This document shows, one piece after another, positions 27,484-36,005 of a DNA stretch of 64,000 nt. The position numbers and the translations under genes are program-made. Position 1 is the stretch's first letter. Each line of letters opens with the position of its first letter. The notes beneath the pieces were generated by a model. It ran no database searches, was not told the DNA's origin, and saw only the letters and a program-made list of their open reading frames with translations. Origin of the DNA: Lachnospiraceae bacterium (GTDB taxonomy: Bacteria > Bacillota > Clostridia > Lachnospirales > Lachnospiraceae); the NCBI GenBank assembly GCA_017626325.1, contig JAGAIZ010000003.1, positions 62,001 through 126,000 on the forward strand. The letters run 5' to 3'.

Positions 27484-28632
27484 ATGCTTACGATTGCGAT
27501 CGACTTATTATGGCTTCGCCCCAGGAAGGTCGGAGGAACGGAATTTTATATCAGGAATTTATTAGACGGCTTCTTGCAATTGAAGGAGCCTTTTTGTCTT
27601 TATTTGCTGGTATCGCGGGATAATAAAGAATCACTGGCGCATTATGCGTCGGACGCAAGAATCAGGCTGTTAGAGACGAAGGTAGTATCCGCCAACATCG
27701 GCGGGCGTATTCTGTGGCAGTTCTTCTGCCAGAACCGGTTCCTGCGCAGAGCCGGGATTCGGAAATGTTTTATTCCGGTATACTGCAGACCTTTGTGGAA
27801 CGGCGGCATTACTTATGTCAATGTCATCCATGATCTGCAGGCGGCGCACTATCCTGAGTATCATCCTTTTCATGAGATTGCGTATTCTAAGCTGTGCTGG
27901 TATCTGGACGCTCATTTGTCGAAGCATATCGTGGCGATTTCTGACTGGGTGAGAAAGGATATTATGGATAAGTATCATGTAAAACCTGACAAAATTACCA
28001 CGATCTATAATCCCATCACGGTCAATAGGGAGGAGATGCTGTCCTTTGCGAAGCTGTCGGAGAAGTACCGGATACAGGAGAAGGAGTATTACTATACGGT
28101 GGCGCAGTTGATTCCTCATAAGAATCTGGACACGCTCATAGATGTAATGGACCGGATCAAACAAAGAGAGATCAATCTGCCCCACAGGTTACTGATCTCC
28201 GGCGTGAATGGGGAGAGCCGCAGAAAGCTGGAAGCGCAGATTCGAAGCAGGGGTCTGGAACAGGAAGTATGTCTGACCGGTTTTGTGGAGAATGACGAGA
28301 GAAACGCGCTCTATCGATACAGCAGAGCGTTTCTGTTCCCCAGTGTCTTTGAGGGATTTGGCATGCCGCCTGTGGAGGCGATGCTCTTTGGCACAGTTGT
28401 GATCGCTACGGACAGGACGTGTATTCCTGAGGTTACGCAGGGGAAGGCTAATTATGTGCAGGATCCTTATGACGCGGAAGAGTGGATCCGGGTCATGCTG
28501 CATCCTGTCAACCGGATTGATGAGATGGATTTCGATGAGTATGACCAGATGCGGCTGACACGGAAGTATTATCAATTACTGACTGATCTTTTCGAAGAAG
28601 GTTCGGACAGACTGGTGAATGAAAATGGATAG
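27484..28632 (+). CDS. GT4-family glycosyltransferase
   Basis: 382 residues. The N-terminus has LLWLRPRKVGGTEFYIRNLL; the middle has YVNVIHDLQAAHYPEYHP and HIVAISDW; the donor domain has TVAQLIPHKNLDTL and PSVFEGFGMPPVEAML (E-x7-E). This pattern is that of mannosyl- or rhamnosyl-transferases of group-1 type. It begins five bases after the DUF2304 stop and overlaps the next gene's start by 14 bases, which indicates coupled expression. Confidence 0.86.
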   Translation: MLTIAIDLLWLRPRKVGGTEFYIRNLLDGFLQLKEPFCLYLLVSRDNKESLAHYASDARIRLLETKVVSANIGGRILWQFFCQNRFLRRAGIRKCFIPVYCRPLWNGGITYVNVIHDLQAAHYPEYHPFHEIAYSKLCWYLDAHLSKHIVAISDWVRKDIMDKYHVKPDKITTIYNPITVNREEMLSFAKLSEKYRIQEKEYYYTVAQLIPHKNLDTLIDVMDRIKQREINLPHRLLISGVNGESRRKLEAQIRSRGLEQEVCLTGFVENDERNALYRYSRAFLFPSVFEGFGMPPVEAMLFGTVVIATDRTCIPEVTQGKANYVQDPYDAEEWIRVMLHPVNRIDEMDFDEYDQMRLTRKYYQLLTDLFEEGSDRLVNENG

Positions 28633-29533
28633 GCTCACAATCATTTTGGTAAATTACAACGGAAAACAATATAACGAAGCGTGTATAGAGTCTGTGCTTG
28701 CCGATCAGTCTGCTTTTGACAGGAAGATCCTCGTGGTAGATAATGCGTCCGGAGATGATTCCATGGGGCGATTAAAGGAACGCTACGGAAACGATGCCAG
28801 GGTAGAACTGATCCGGCTGGATGACAATTTCGGGTTCTCGTATGCCAATAATGTGGGCATACGCAGGGCCATGGAGGACGGAGCGGACTATGTGCTGCTT
28901 CTGAATAATGATACGGAGATTGCGCCGGATATGCTGGCGCAGCTTGCGGCGTGTGCGGCAAGACATCCTGACAGCGTGATCGCGCCGAAGATTTACTATA
29001 GTGACCGCAGGGATGTGATCTGGTCTGCGGGAGGCAGAGTGTCGCCGTTTATCAGGAAAGTAAGCCATATCGGCTTAGACCGGACAGACAGAGGGCAGTT
29101 TGAAGAGGAGACAGAGATTGGCTTTGCTACGGGATGCGCCTTGTTTATTCCGTGCAGGATCATAGAGCGGGCAGGGCTGTTGGATGAAGACTTTTTTCTT
29201 TATTATGAAGATACGGAATACTGTTTCCGGCTTACAGAGCTTGGAATTCCCATTTATTTCTGTCCTGAAGCGGTTATGTATCACAAGGTTGGAGCCAGTT
29301 CCAAAGGAGCGGACAGTCCCTTGTGCGCCTACTATATCGCACGCAACTGGTTATTGTGCAACAGGAAACATTTAGGCGCCAGATATCCGCTGTTTCTGGC
29401 CTATTACGGTATCAACAGGATTGCCTGCTGCCTGCTCTGGCTGCTGCATGGGAAAAGCGCGCTGGTACAGGCGACGTGGCGGGGCATACAGGATTACAGC
29501 AAGGGAAAACTGGGTAAATCAGGATATTATTGA
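28619..29533 (+). CDS. GT2-family rhamnosyltransferase-like
   Basis: 304 residues. LTIILVNYNGKQYNEACIESV and VVDNASGDDSM open a GT-A domain; LLNNDTEI is the DXD-equivalent, and GFATGCALFIPCRIIERAGLLDE followed by YYEDTEYCFR are classic WbbL-type rhamnosyltransferase motifs. ATG 28619 overlaps the preceding gene; ATG 28625 in the same frame is an alternative. A short hydrophobic stretch near the C-terminus may be membrane-associated. Confidence 0.85.
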   Translation: MKMDRLTIILVNYNGKQYNEACIESVLADQSAFDRKILVVDNASGDDSMGRLKERYGNDARVELIRLDDNFGFSYANNVGIRRAMEDGADYVLLLNNDTEIAPDMLAQLAACAARHPDSVIAPKIYYSDRRDVIWSAGGRVSPFIRKVSHIGLDRTDRGQFEEETEIGFATGCALFIPCRIIERAGLLDEDFFLYYEDTEYCFRLTELGIPIYFCPEAVMYHKVGASSKGADSPLCAYYIARNWLLCNRKHLGARYPLFLAYYGINRIACCLLWLLHGKSALVQATWRGIQDYSKGKLGKSGYY

Positions 29534-29612
29534 GTTACTGTTCACAACAGCCTAAAACACTTGCTGTTTGGGATAAATGCAGCGTTTGCATTGATTAAGG
29601 GAGTGTGCTATT

Positions 29613-30719
29613 ATGAAAAAAGGTTATTATATCCATTTCCAGGGACGGGAGTCTATTGGAGTCAGTAAGAAGATTGACATGCAGTTAGAAGAGTTTGAAA
29701 GGTTCTATGACATGCAGGAGCTGGAGATAAAGACACTTGACAGGTCTTTGCCAGAGCGGATTCTGGGTCTGTTTCCTACGATGTCAATCAGGAGAAATTA
29801 CGAGGAGGCCCTTAAGCAGTTAGATCATCCTGATTTTCTCTATGTCAGGAGAACGGTTGCTGATTGGGCGTATTTGCGTTTCTGGAAGAAAGTCAGGGAA
29901 AGATATCCGGACTGCAGGATTATTATAGAATTATTTACCTATCCTTATGATAAGGATGATTTCGGGAAATGGAATGCGTGGCCGTTTTATCTGAAAGAGC
30001 TGATCTACCGTCCTAAATTAAAGCGATATGTGGACCGTTTTGTGACATATACGGAAGATGAGGAAATCTTCGGGATTCCTACGATACGTTCTACCAACGG
30101 CATTAACATAGACCGTGTGAAACAGATAGCGGGGCATTTTACAGACAGGCAGATCAATCTGATTGCGGTCGCTTTTATGCAGAGACATCATGGTTACGAG
30201 CGCATTATAGAAGGAATGCATCAGTATTATAATAAAAATCCACAGCCGGAATATCGGGTTAATATGCATCTGGTGGGTGACGGACCGGAGAAGCCGTTTT
30301 ATCAGGAACTGGTACAGAAGTACAAGCTGGAAAATTTCGTGAAATTTTATCCTACTATGTCGGGTGAGGAACTGGATGCGTTATATGATAGCTGTGATAT
30401 TGCACTTGCCTCTTTTGGAATGTATAAGGCAGGATTCGATGGCAAGATGAGCGCCTTAAAAACCAGAGAGTGTCTGGCGAAGGGAATGCCGATGCTTACC
30501 GGATGCCGGATTGATGTGCTGGATGAGACGTACCCTTATGCAAAGCTGTTCCCTAACAACGGAAGCACGATAGATGTGGCAGAAATAGTTGATTTTTATA
30601 AGAAGATTCGAAATATAACAGCAGACAAGCAGGAGATGGCAGACAGTATCAGAAAGTTTGCGATGGAACATGTCAGTATGGAGGCTGTCATGAAACCGAT
30701 TATAGAATATATTGCATAA
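29613..30719 (+). CDS. GT4-like glycosyltransferase
   Basis: 368 residues. The N-terminal half is diverged (GYYIHFQGRESIGVSKKIDMQ); the C-terminal half shows GT-B donor-domain features: INLIAVAFMQRHHGYERII, HLVGDGPEKPFYQEL and the weak signature DIALASFGMYKAGFDGKMSALKTRECLAKG. The 79-base gap upstream has several short inverted repeats, for example AACAGC (29546-29551) with GCTGTT (29563-29568), but no clear promoter or terminator. Specific sugar unknown. Confidence 0.75.
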   Translation: MKKGYYIHFQGRESIGVSKKIDMQLEEFERFYDMQELEIKTLDRSLPERILGLFPTMSIRRNYEEALKQLDHPDFLYVRRTVADWAYLRFWKKVRERYPDCRIIIELFTYPYDKDDFGKWNAWPFYLKELIYRPKLKRYVDRFVTYTEDEEIFGIPTIRSTNGINIDRVKQIAGHFTDRQINLIAVAFMQRHHGYERIIEGMHQYYNKNPQPEYRVNMHLVGDGPEKPFYQELVQKYKLENFVKFYPTMSGEELDALYDSCDIALASFGMYKAGFDGKMSALKTRECLAKGMPMLTGCRIDVLDETYPYAKLFPNNGSTIDVAEIVDFYKKIRNITADKQEMADSIRKFAMEHVSMEAVMKPIIEYIA

Positions 30720-30738
30720 CAGGAAAGGCATAGAGTAT

Positions 30739-31809
30739 ATGATTACGCATATTGTGGGCAACCGCCCTCAGTTTATTAAATTAGCGCCGCTGTATCACGC
30801 ATTGGAGCAGGCAGGCTGCGAGCAGAATATTATTCATAGCGGACAGCATTACGATGAGAATATGTCGGATGTGTTCTTCCGGGAATTAGGGATACCGGCG
30901 CCCTATGTAAATCTGATGGCAGGCGGCGGCAGTCATGCGCAGGTAACAGCGAAAGCCATGGTAGGGCTGGAAGAAGAACTGTTGAATAAGAATCCGGAAC
31001 TGGTAATTCTGTATGGAGATACGAATACCACATTAGCAGGTGCGGTCGTGGCATCTAAGCTGTGTATCCCAATTGTGCATGTGGAGGCGGGTACAAGAAT
31101 ACATTGTAAGACCAATCCTGAGGAATGTAATCGTATTGCCACGGACCATCTGTCGGATATTTTGTTCTGCCCGGATGACATATCTATGCATAATCTTCAA
31201 AAAGAAGGGTTGGATCATCTGGCATATCTGACGGGAGATATCATGTATGATACTTACTTGTCTATTGCGGAGAAATCTGCAGATCAAATGTCACAGGAAG
31301 ATATTATTGTAATGACCTGGCACAGGCAGGAGAATACATCTGACAGAGAACGGATGGACAGTATATTGAATTTGGTCCGGCAATTAGGCAGTAAAGTAGT
31401 ATGTCCATTACATCCCCGCACCAGGAAGTGTCTGACGGAATACGGACTGATGGAGAAGGCAAAAGCGATACCTAATTTTGAGATAACGGATCCTGTGGGA
31501 TATCTGGAAATGGTTGCATTGATGCAGAGAGCGAAGCTGATTCTGACGGATTCCGGCGGAGTGTCTAAGGAGTCTGCCTATGCGGGTGCAAAGTGTTTGT
31601 TTATGCTGGATGCGGACGTATGGGAATATTTGGTGCGGGATCACTGGATTCAAAAGGTAAATCCGGAGGATCAGGCGAGTGTTGAAAAAGCACTGCAGTT
31701 CGCAGGCCGGGCGGAGCATGTGGATCAGGAAGACCGGCCCAAATATTACGGAGACGGTCATGCTGCTGCTAAGATGGTGCAGGCATTAAAGGAGAGAAAT
31801 TTGATCTAA
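30739..31809 (+). CDS. wecB: Non-hydrolysing UDP-N-acetylglucosamine 2-epimerase (WecB/WbpI-like)
   Basis: 356 residues, GT-B-like fold. GNRPQFIKLAPLYHAL opens the protein; GDTNTTLAGA, VEAGTR, EECNRIATDHLSD, MTWHRQENT and LTDSGGVSKES are the conserved catalytic and UDP-binding blocks. Family members invert C2 of UDP-GlcNAc or, as in WbpI, of UDP-2,3-diacetamido-glucuronic acid. The next two genes encode WbpB- and WbpE-like enzymes, which favours the WbpI role, though WecB activity (UDP-ManNAc) cannot be excluded. Start 30739 has AGGAAAGG upstream; the preceding in-frame ATG at 30712 overlaps the previous gene. Confidence 0.85.
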   Translation: MITHIVGNRPQFIKLAPLYHALEQAGCEQNIIHSGQHYDENMSDVFFRELGIPAPYVNLMAGGGSHAQVTAKAMVGLEEELLNKNPELVILYGDTNTTLAGAVVASKLCIPIVHVEAGTRIHCKTNPEECNRIATDHLSDILFCPDDISMHNLQKEGLDHLAYLTGDIMYDTYLSIAEKSADQMSQEDIIVMTWHRQENTSDRERMDSILNLVRQLGSKVVCPLHPRTRKCLTEYGLMEKAKAIPNFEITDPVGYLEMVALMQRAKLILTDSGGVSKESAYAGAKCLFMLDADVWEYLVRDHWIQKVNPEDQASVEKALQFAGRAEHVDQEDRPKYYGDGHAAAKMVQALKERNLI

Positions 31810-31877
31810 AATATAATAGATGTATGTATTTCCAATGGTAGAATGAAGAAGAGGAAATGCATGGAATCGAGGGAAAA

Positions 31878-32954
31878 ATGAAATATGCATTAATCGGATG
31901 TGGACGGATTTCACCGAATCATATTGTAGCGGCACAGAAAAACAATCTGGAAATTGTGGCGATCTGTGATTTAGAGGCGCATAATATGAAAGACAAGATC
32001 TTGAAGTTTAGACTGCCTTCTACAGTAACATGTTATACGGATTATAAAGAAATGCTGGAAAAGGAAAAACCGGAACTGGTTGCTATCGCTACAGAAAGCG
32101 GTAAGCATGCCAGGATAGCTGTTGACTGTATGACGATCGGACATGCTAATCTTATCATCGAAAAGCCGATCGCGCTGTCACTGGCTGATGCGGATTTGAT
32201 TATTGAGACTGCAAAGAAAGAAAATGTGAAGGTTTGCGCCTGTCATCAGAACCGGTTTAACAAGTCGATTCAGAAGATCCGCGAGGCATTAGAGATGGAG
32301 CGCTTCGGCAGAATGTTCCATGGTACGGCGCATATTCGCTGGGCGAGGGATTACGAATATTATTCCAGAGCCAAATGGCGCGGCACATGGGAGCAGGACG
32401 GCGGTGCGCTGATGAACCAGTGTATTCATAATATAGATTTGCTGCGCTGGATGATGGGTGATGAAATCGACTGTGTTGCAGGCATGACGGACAGACTTAA
32501 GCACAATTATATTGAGGCAGAAGATCTGGGCATTGCCCTGATTAGATTCAAGAACGGCGCCTATGGCATTATAGAAGGAACCACTAACGTGTATCCCTCC
32601 AATCTGGAAGAAACCCTATATTTGTTTGGAGAAAAGGGTACTGTGAAGGCGGGAGGCAGTTCTGTCAATGTGATAGAAGAGTGGCGATTTGCGGATGTGC
32701 TGGATGACCCGGAGGAAGTAAAGGCGCAGTTCCATGAGAATCCGCCCAATGTGTACGGCTATGGGCATACGCCGCTGTATGCGGACGTGATAGAAGCGAT
32801 TGAGCAGGACAGACCGCCTTATGTGGATGCGCAGGCCGGTAAGAGAGCTTTAGAACTGGTACTTGCCATATACCGTTCTGCGGCAACAGGGAAGATTGTC
32901 AAATTCCCGTTGCAGGACTGTGACACAATGGAGTTTCAAGGCAGATTTGACTGA
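31878..32954 (+). CDS. Gfo/Idh/MocA oxidoreductase, WlbA/WbpB-like UDP-GlcNAcA 3-dehydrogenase
   Basis: 358 residues. MKYALIGCGRISPNH is the NAD-binding Rossmann start; IEKPIALS carries the EKP catalytic motif; WRGTWEQDGGALMNQCIHNIDLL contains the Lys/Asp/His active-site set of the family and is close to WlbA/WbpB. These enzymes oxidise C3 of UDP-N-acetylglucosaminuronic acid before transamination. ATG 31878 is favoured because similarity starts there and GAGGG lies four bases upstream; ATG 31857 is in the same frame. UDP-GlcNAc 6-dehydrogenase (WbpA), needed to make its substrate, is not in the window. Confidence 0.8.
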   Translation: MKYALIGCGRISPNHIVAAQKNNLEIVAICDLEAHNMKDKILKFRLPSTVTCYTDYKEMLEKEKPELVAIATESGKHARIAVDCMTIGHANLIIEKPIALSLADADLIIETAKKENVKVCACHQNRFNKSIQKIREALEMERFGRMFHGTAHIRWARDYEYYSRAKWRGTWEQDGGALMNQCIHNIDLLRWMMGDEIDCVAGMTDRLKHNYIEAEDLGIALIRFKNGAYGIIEGTTNVYPSNLEETLYLFGEKGTVKAGGSSVNVIEEWRFADVLDDPEEVKAQFHENPPNVYGYGHTPLYADVIEAIEQDRPPYVDAQAGKRALELVLAIYRSAATGKIVKFPLQDCDTMEFQGRFD

Positions 32955-32979
32955 GTAAGGGAAAGGCATAACAGATATT

Positions 32980-34104
32980 ATGGAATTTCGTGACTTAAAA
33001 AGGCAATATCAGATTCATAAAGAAGCTATCGACAGAGGCATTCAGGAGGTCATTGATTCTACTCATTTCATCAGCGGTGGACAGGTTGCGCAGTTGGAAG
33101 AAAAACTGGCGCAGTATGTGGGGGTGAAGCATTGTGTGGCATGTGCAAACGGAACGGATGCCTTGCAATTGGCATTGATGGCGTGGGAGGTAACAGCGGG
33201 TGATGCTGTGTTTGTTCCGGATTTTACTTTCTTCTCCAGCGGTGAAGTAGTACCGTTAGTGGGTGCTGTGCCCGTTTTTGTGGATATTGATGCAGATACC
33301 TATAATATCGACTGTGAGAGTCTGGAGAAAGCCATAGAATATGTGATTCATCATACGGATTTAAGGCCGAGGGTAATCGTAGCGGTGAATCTGTTTGGAC
33401 AGCCGGCAGATTTTAATAAGATTCGGGAAATTGCCGCAAAGTATGATATGTTGGTCTTAGAAGACGCAGCACAGGGGTTTGGCGGCATGATAGGGAAAGA
33501 AAAAGCCTGCAGCTTTGGTGATATTGCTACGACATCCTTTTTTCCGGCGAAGCCGCTTGGGTGTTATGGAGACGGCGGTGCCATTTTCACGGATGACGAT
33601 GCGTGGACTGAGAGGCTGCGTTCGCTGCATGTGCATGGAAAGGGCGGCGATAAATATGACAATGTCCGTATCGGTATGAATTCCCGACTGGACACCTTAC
33701 AGGCGGCAGTGCTGCTTGAGAAAATGAATTTCTTTGAAGAAGAAGTAGAAAAATGCAATCAGGCGGCGGCAAAATACACAGAAAGATTACAAAGCATAGT
33801 GAAAACACCGGTTGTTTTGGACGGTATGCGTTCCAGTTGGGCACAGTATACGATATGCCTGAAAGATGCGAAAGAACGTGAAAAGGTTATGGAACAGCTT
33901 AAGAAAGACGGTATTCCCAGTGCTGTTTATTATAAGAAACCCATGCATTTGCAGAAGGCATTTGCAGAAGGGCTGGCAGAGGCGGTGTCCTGTGTCCGTA
34001 CGGAAGATATCTGCGGCAGATGTGTATCTCTTCCGATGCACCCGTATTTGCAGGATGCTGAAATAGAAGCAGTGTGTGAGAGTATAGAGAGAGCCGTATT
34101 ATAA
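32980..34104 (+). CDS. DegT/DnrJ/EryC1/StrS aminotransferase, WbpE/WlbC-like
   Basis: 374 residues. MEFRDLKRQYQIHKEAIDRGI is the typical family start; HCVACANGTDALQLAL binds the cofactor phosphate; LEDAAQGFGG and TSFFPAKPLGCYGDGG carry the PLP-binding Lys at about residue 191. Family enzymes aminate keto-sugars from glutamate; beside the C3-dehydrogenase at 31878, the likely product is UDP-2-acetamido-3-amino-uronic acid. The trio 30739-34104 therefore reads as WbpI-WbpB-WbpE. Confidence 0.86.
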   Translation: MEFRDLKRQYQIHKEAIDRGIQEVIDSTHFISGGQVAQLEEKLAQYVGVKHCVACANGTDALQLALMAWEVTAGDAVFVPDFTFFSSGEVVPLVGAVPVFVDIDADTYNIDCESLEKAIEYVIHHTDLRPRVIVAVNLFGQPADFNKIREIAAKYDMLVLEDAAQGFGGMIGKEKACSFGDIATTSFFPAKPLGCYGDGGAIFTDDDAWTERLRSLHVHGKGGDKYDNVRIGMNSRLDTLQAAVLLEKMNFFEEEVEKCNQAAAKYTERLQSIVKTPVVLDGMRSSWAQYTICLKDAKEREKVMEQLKKDGIPSAVYYKKPMHLQKAFAEGLAEAVSCVRTEDICGRCVSLPMHPYLQDAEIEAVCESIERAVL

Positions 34105-34164
34105 TACGATGGGATGGGCGAAGCACAGACCATTGAAGATGTTTGGATAGAGGAAACGAGCGGT

Positions 34165-35862
34165 ATGGATGCAAAAATACAACTGAAAGGCTGGCTGGCG
34201 GCCCGGCACCTGCAAATCGATTGTCTGGGAGAATATGAGCGCTTGGGAAATGATATCGTGCAGTATAATAATCTGCTTCATAAATTTCCGGGAGATGAAG
34301 TATACTTTCATGATGAGAAGCAGGTATTTTTTTTAACCGGTTATGTATATAACAAGAAGGAATTTTTAAAACCGGAGTCTGCAAATGACTGGTCGGCATC
34401 TTTCGCAGCATCGCTTGTTCAGGATGCGGAAGAACATTTTCAGAAAATGAGAGGGGCTTTTTGCGGTTATACTTATGATAAAGAAAAAGAAGAGGCGCTG
34501 ATTTATACAGATCACACTTCTAATAAGGCAGTCTATTATTATGTGGACGGTGATAAATGGATTGTATCAAACTATATGGATTTTATTGTGCGCGTACTGC
34601 GGGCAAACGGAATTGCTTATCATTTCAATCCTACGGCAGCTAAGTATATGCTGACTTATGGATATATGCTGGATGACAGTACTTATGTAAAAGAAATTCA
34701 CAGGCTGATGCCGGGATGCTATGGTCTGATCAGGGATGGAGAAATTGCTGTCACACAATATTATAAGTTAGAATGTCATGAGCAGGAGATGACGGAAGAA
34801 GAAGCGCTGGAGAAATTGGATCAGGCGTTCCGCCAGGCGGTTGCGCGTGAATTTGATAAGGATAAAGAATACGGATACCGGCATCTGGTAGATTTAAGTG
34901 CCGGATTGGACAGCCGTATGGTGTGTTTTGTAGCGCACGATATGGGATATACTGAGCAGACGAATTTGTCTTACAGTAAGCTGGGTTACCGGGATGATCT
35001 CATTTCCGGCAAGATTGCCAAATATCTGGGTCATGAATATCTGTTTAAGTCGCTGGATGATATCAGATGGATGTATGATGTTGACGAGATGACTCTGAAA
35101 AATAACGGAGCGGCGATCTGCCTGGGTATGACGGGCGGAAACCGGATGCTTCAGTCAATTAATATGGAACATTATGGAATTGAGCATACAGGCATCATCG
35201 GCGGTCCGACTATGGCAAGTTATTATAAGGACAAAAAGCTGGCTTATGGGAAACCGAGATATGGGCTGAACGGCTATTCGGGCAAACTGCACTACACTTT
35301 TGATGAGAAGGTGTTAGAACGGCATGAAACACAGGAAGCCTTTGCCATGAATACCAGAGGGCTTTTGGGAATGCAGGTTTCCTATATGATTCGTCAGAAT
35401 TATATCGAAACTTCCTCTCCGTTTGCGGATGTGGACATGCTTGAGACGGCGTTCTCCATTCCTTTTGAGTACCGTAAGGAAGACAGGCTGTATCTGAAAT
35501 GGATTGAGACGAAATATCCTGATGCGGCAAGGTTCGGCTGGGAGAAATGGGGCGGTGTAAAGCCGAAGAAAAGCCATATCTTTATTAGAAAAGTAAAGAC
35601 AACGCAGAGGCTTCTGTACGGGTATCTGTGCGGGTTGTTTCATGTGGCAAATCCGCAGTCTATGAATCCTATGGATTATTGGTATAATAATGATAAGCAG
35701 ATCAGGATTTATCTGAATGAAATGTATGAAGCGCGTATCGGAAACGATGTGTTGCCCGGGGAACTTGCAGATGATATGAAGTCGCTGTATGAAACAGGAA
35801 ATTTTATTGACAAGAGTCTGGTGCTAACAGTGCTGAGCGCAGTGCACTTGTATTTTGACTAA
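34165..35862 (+). CDS. Asparagine-synthase-like amidotransferase
   Basis: 565 residues. The PP-loop DLSAGLDSRM (about residues 243-252) matches the ATP-binding SGGxDS loop of asparagine synthetase B. The N-terminal 190 residues resemble a class II glutaminase domain (FFLTGYVYNKKEF, GAFCGYTYDK, LIYTDHTSNKAVYY) but no Cys follows the initiator Met from any plausible start, so the nucleophile for glutamine hydrolysis seems absent. In P. aeruginosa such proteins (WbpS type) amidate uronic acids, and here it follows a uronic-acid pathway, so a uronamide-forming role is the leading idea. Start 34165 has TAGAGGAA upstream; the frame also opens at ATG 34114. Confidence 0.72.
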   Translation: MDAKIQLKGWLAARHLQIDCLGEYERLGNDIVQYNNLLHKFPGDEVYFHDEKQVFFLTGYVYNKKEFLKPESANDWSASFAASLVQDAEEHFQKMRGAFCGYTYDKEKEEALIYTDHTSNKAVYYYVDGDKWIVSNYMDFIVRVLRANGIAYHFNPTAAKYMLTYGYMLDDSTYVKEIHRLMPGCYGLIRDGEIAVTQYYKLECHEQEMTEEEALEKLDQAFRQAVAREFDKDKEYGYRHLVDLSAGLDSRMVCFVAHDMGYTEQTNLSYSKLGYRDDLISGKIAKYLGHEYLFKSLDDIRWMYDVDEMTLKNNGAAICLGMTGGNRMLQSINMEHYGIEHTGIIGGPTMASYYKDKKLAYGKPRYGLNGYSGKLHYTFDEKVLERHETQEAFAMNTRGLLGMQVSYMIRQNYIETSSPFADVDMLETAFSIPFEYRKEDRLYLKWIETKYPDAARFGWEKWGGVKPKKSHIFIRKVKTTQRLLYGYLCGLFHVANPQSMNPMDYWYNNDKQIRIYLNEMYEARIGNDVLPGELADDMKSLYETGNFIDKSLVLTVLSAVHLYFD

Positions 35863-36005
35863 TAAGATATATTTTAAGAAGTAAAGATTAAATTTGGATG
35901 GTTCTTCTTAGTATTTGTGAATGAATGCGGTATTGCAGATGAGGCTGTGGTGGTGGTAGAAGTAAGCTGTGATACGCAGGCTGAGAAAGGAGCATGATAA
36001 TAAAG

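Noticed and set aside
29539..29592. Overlapping short inverted repeats suggesting an attenuator
   Set aside because: Stems of 5-6 pairs (CTGTT/AACAG, AACAGC/GCTGTT, AATGCA/TGCATT) are mutually exclusive but short and without T-run or promoter; expected often by chance.
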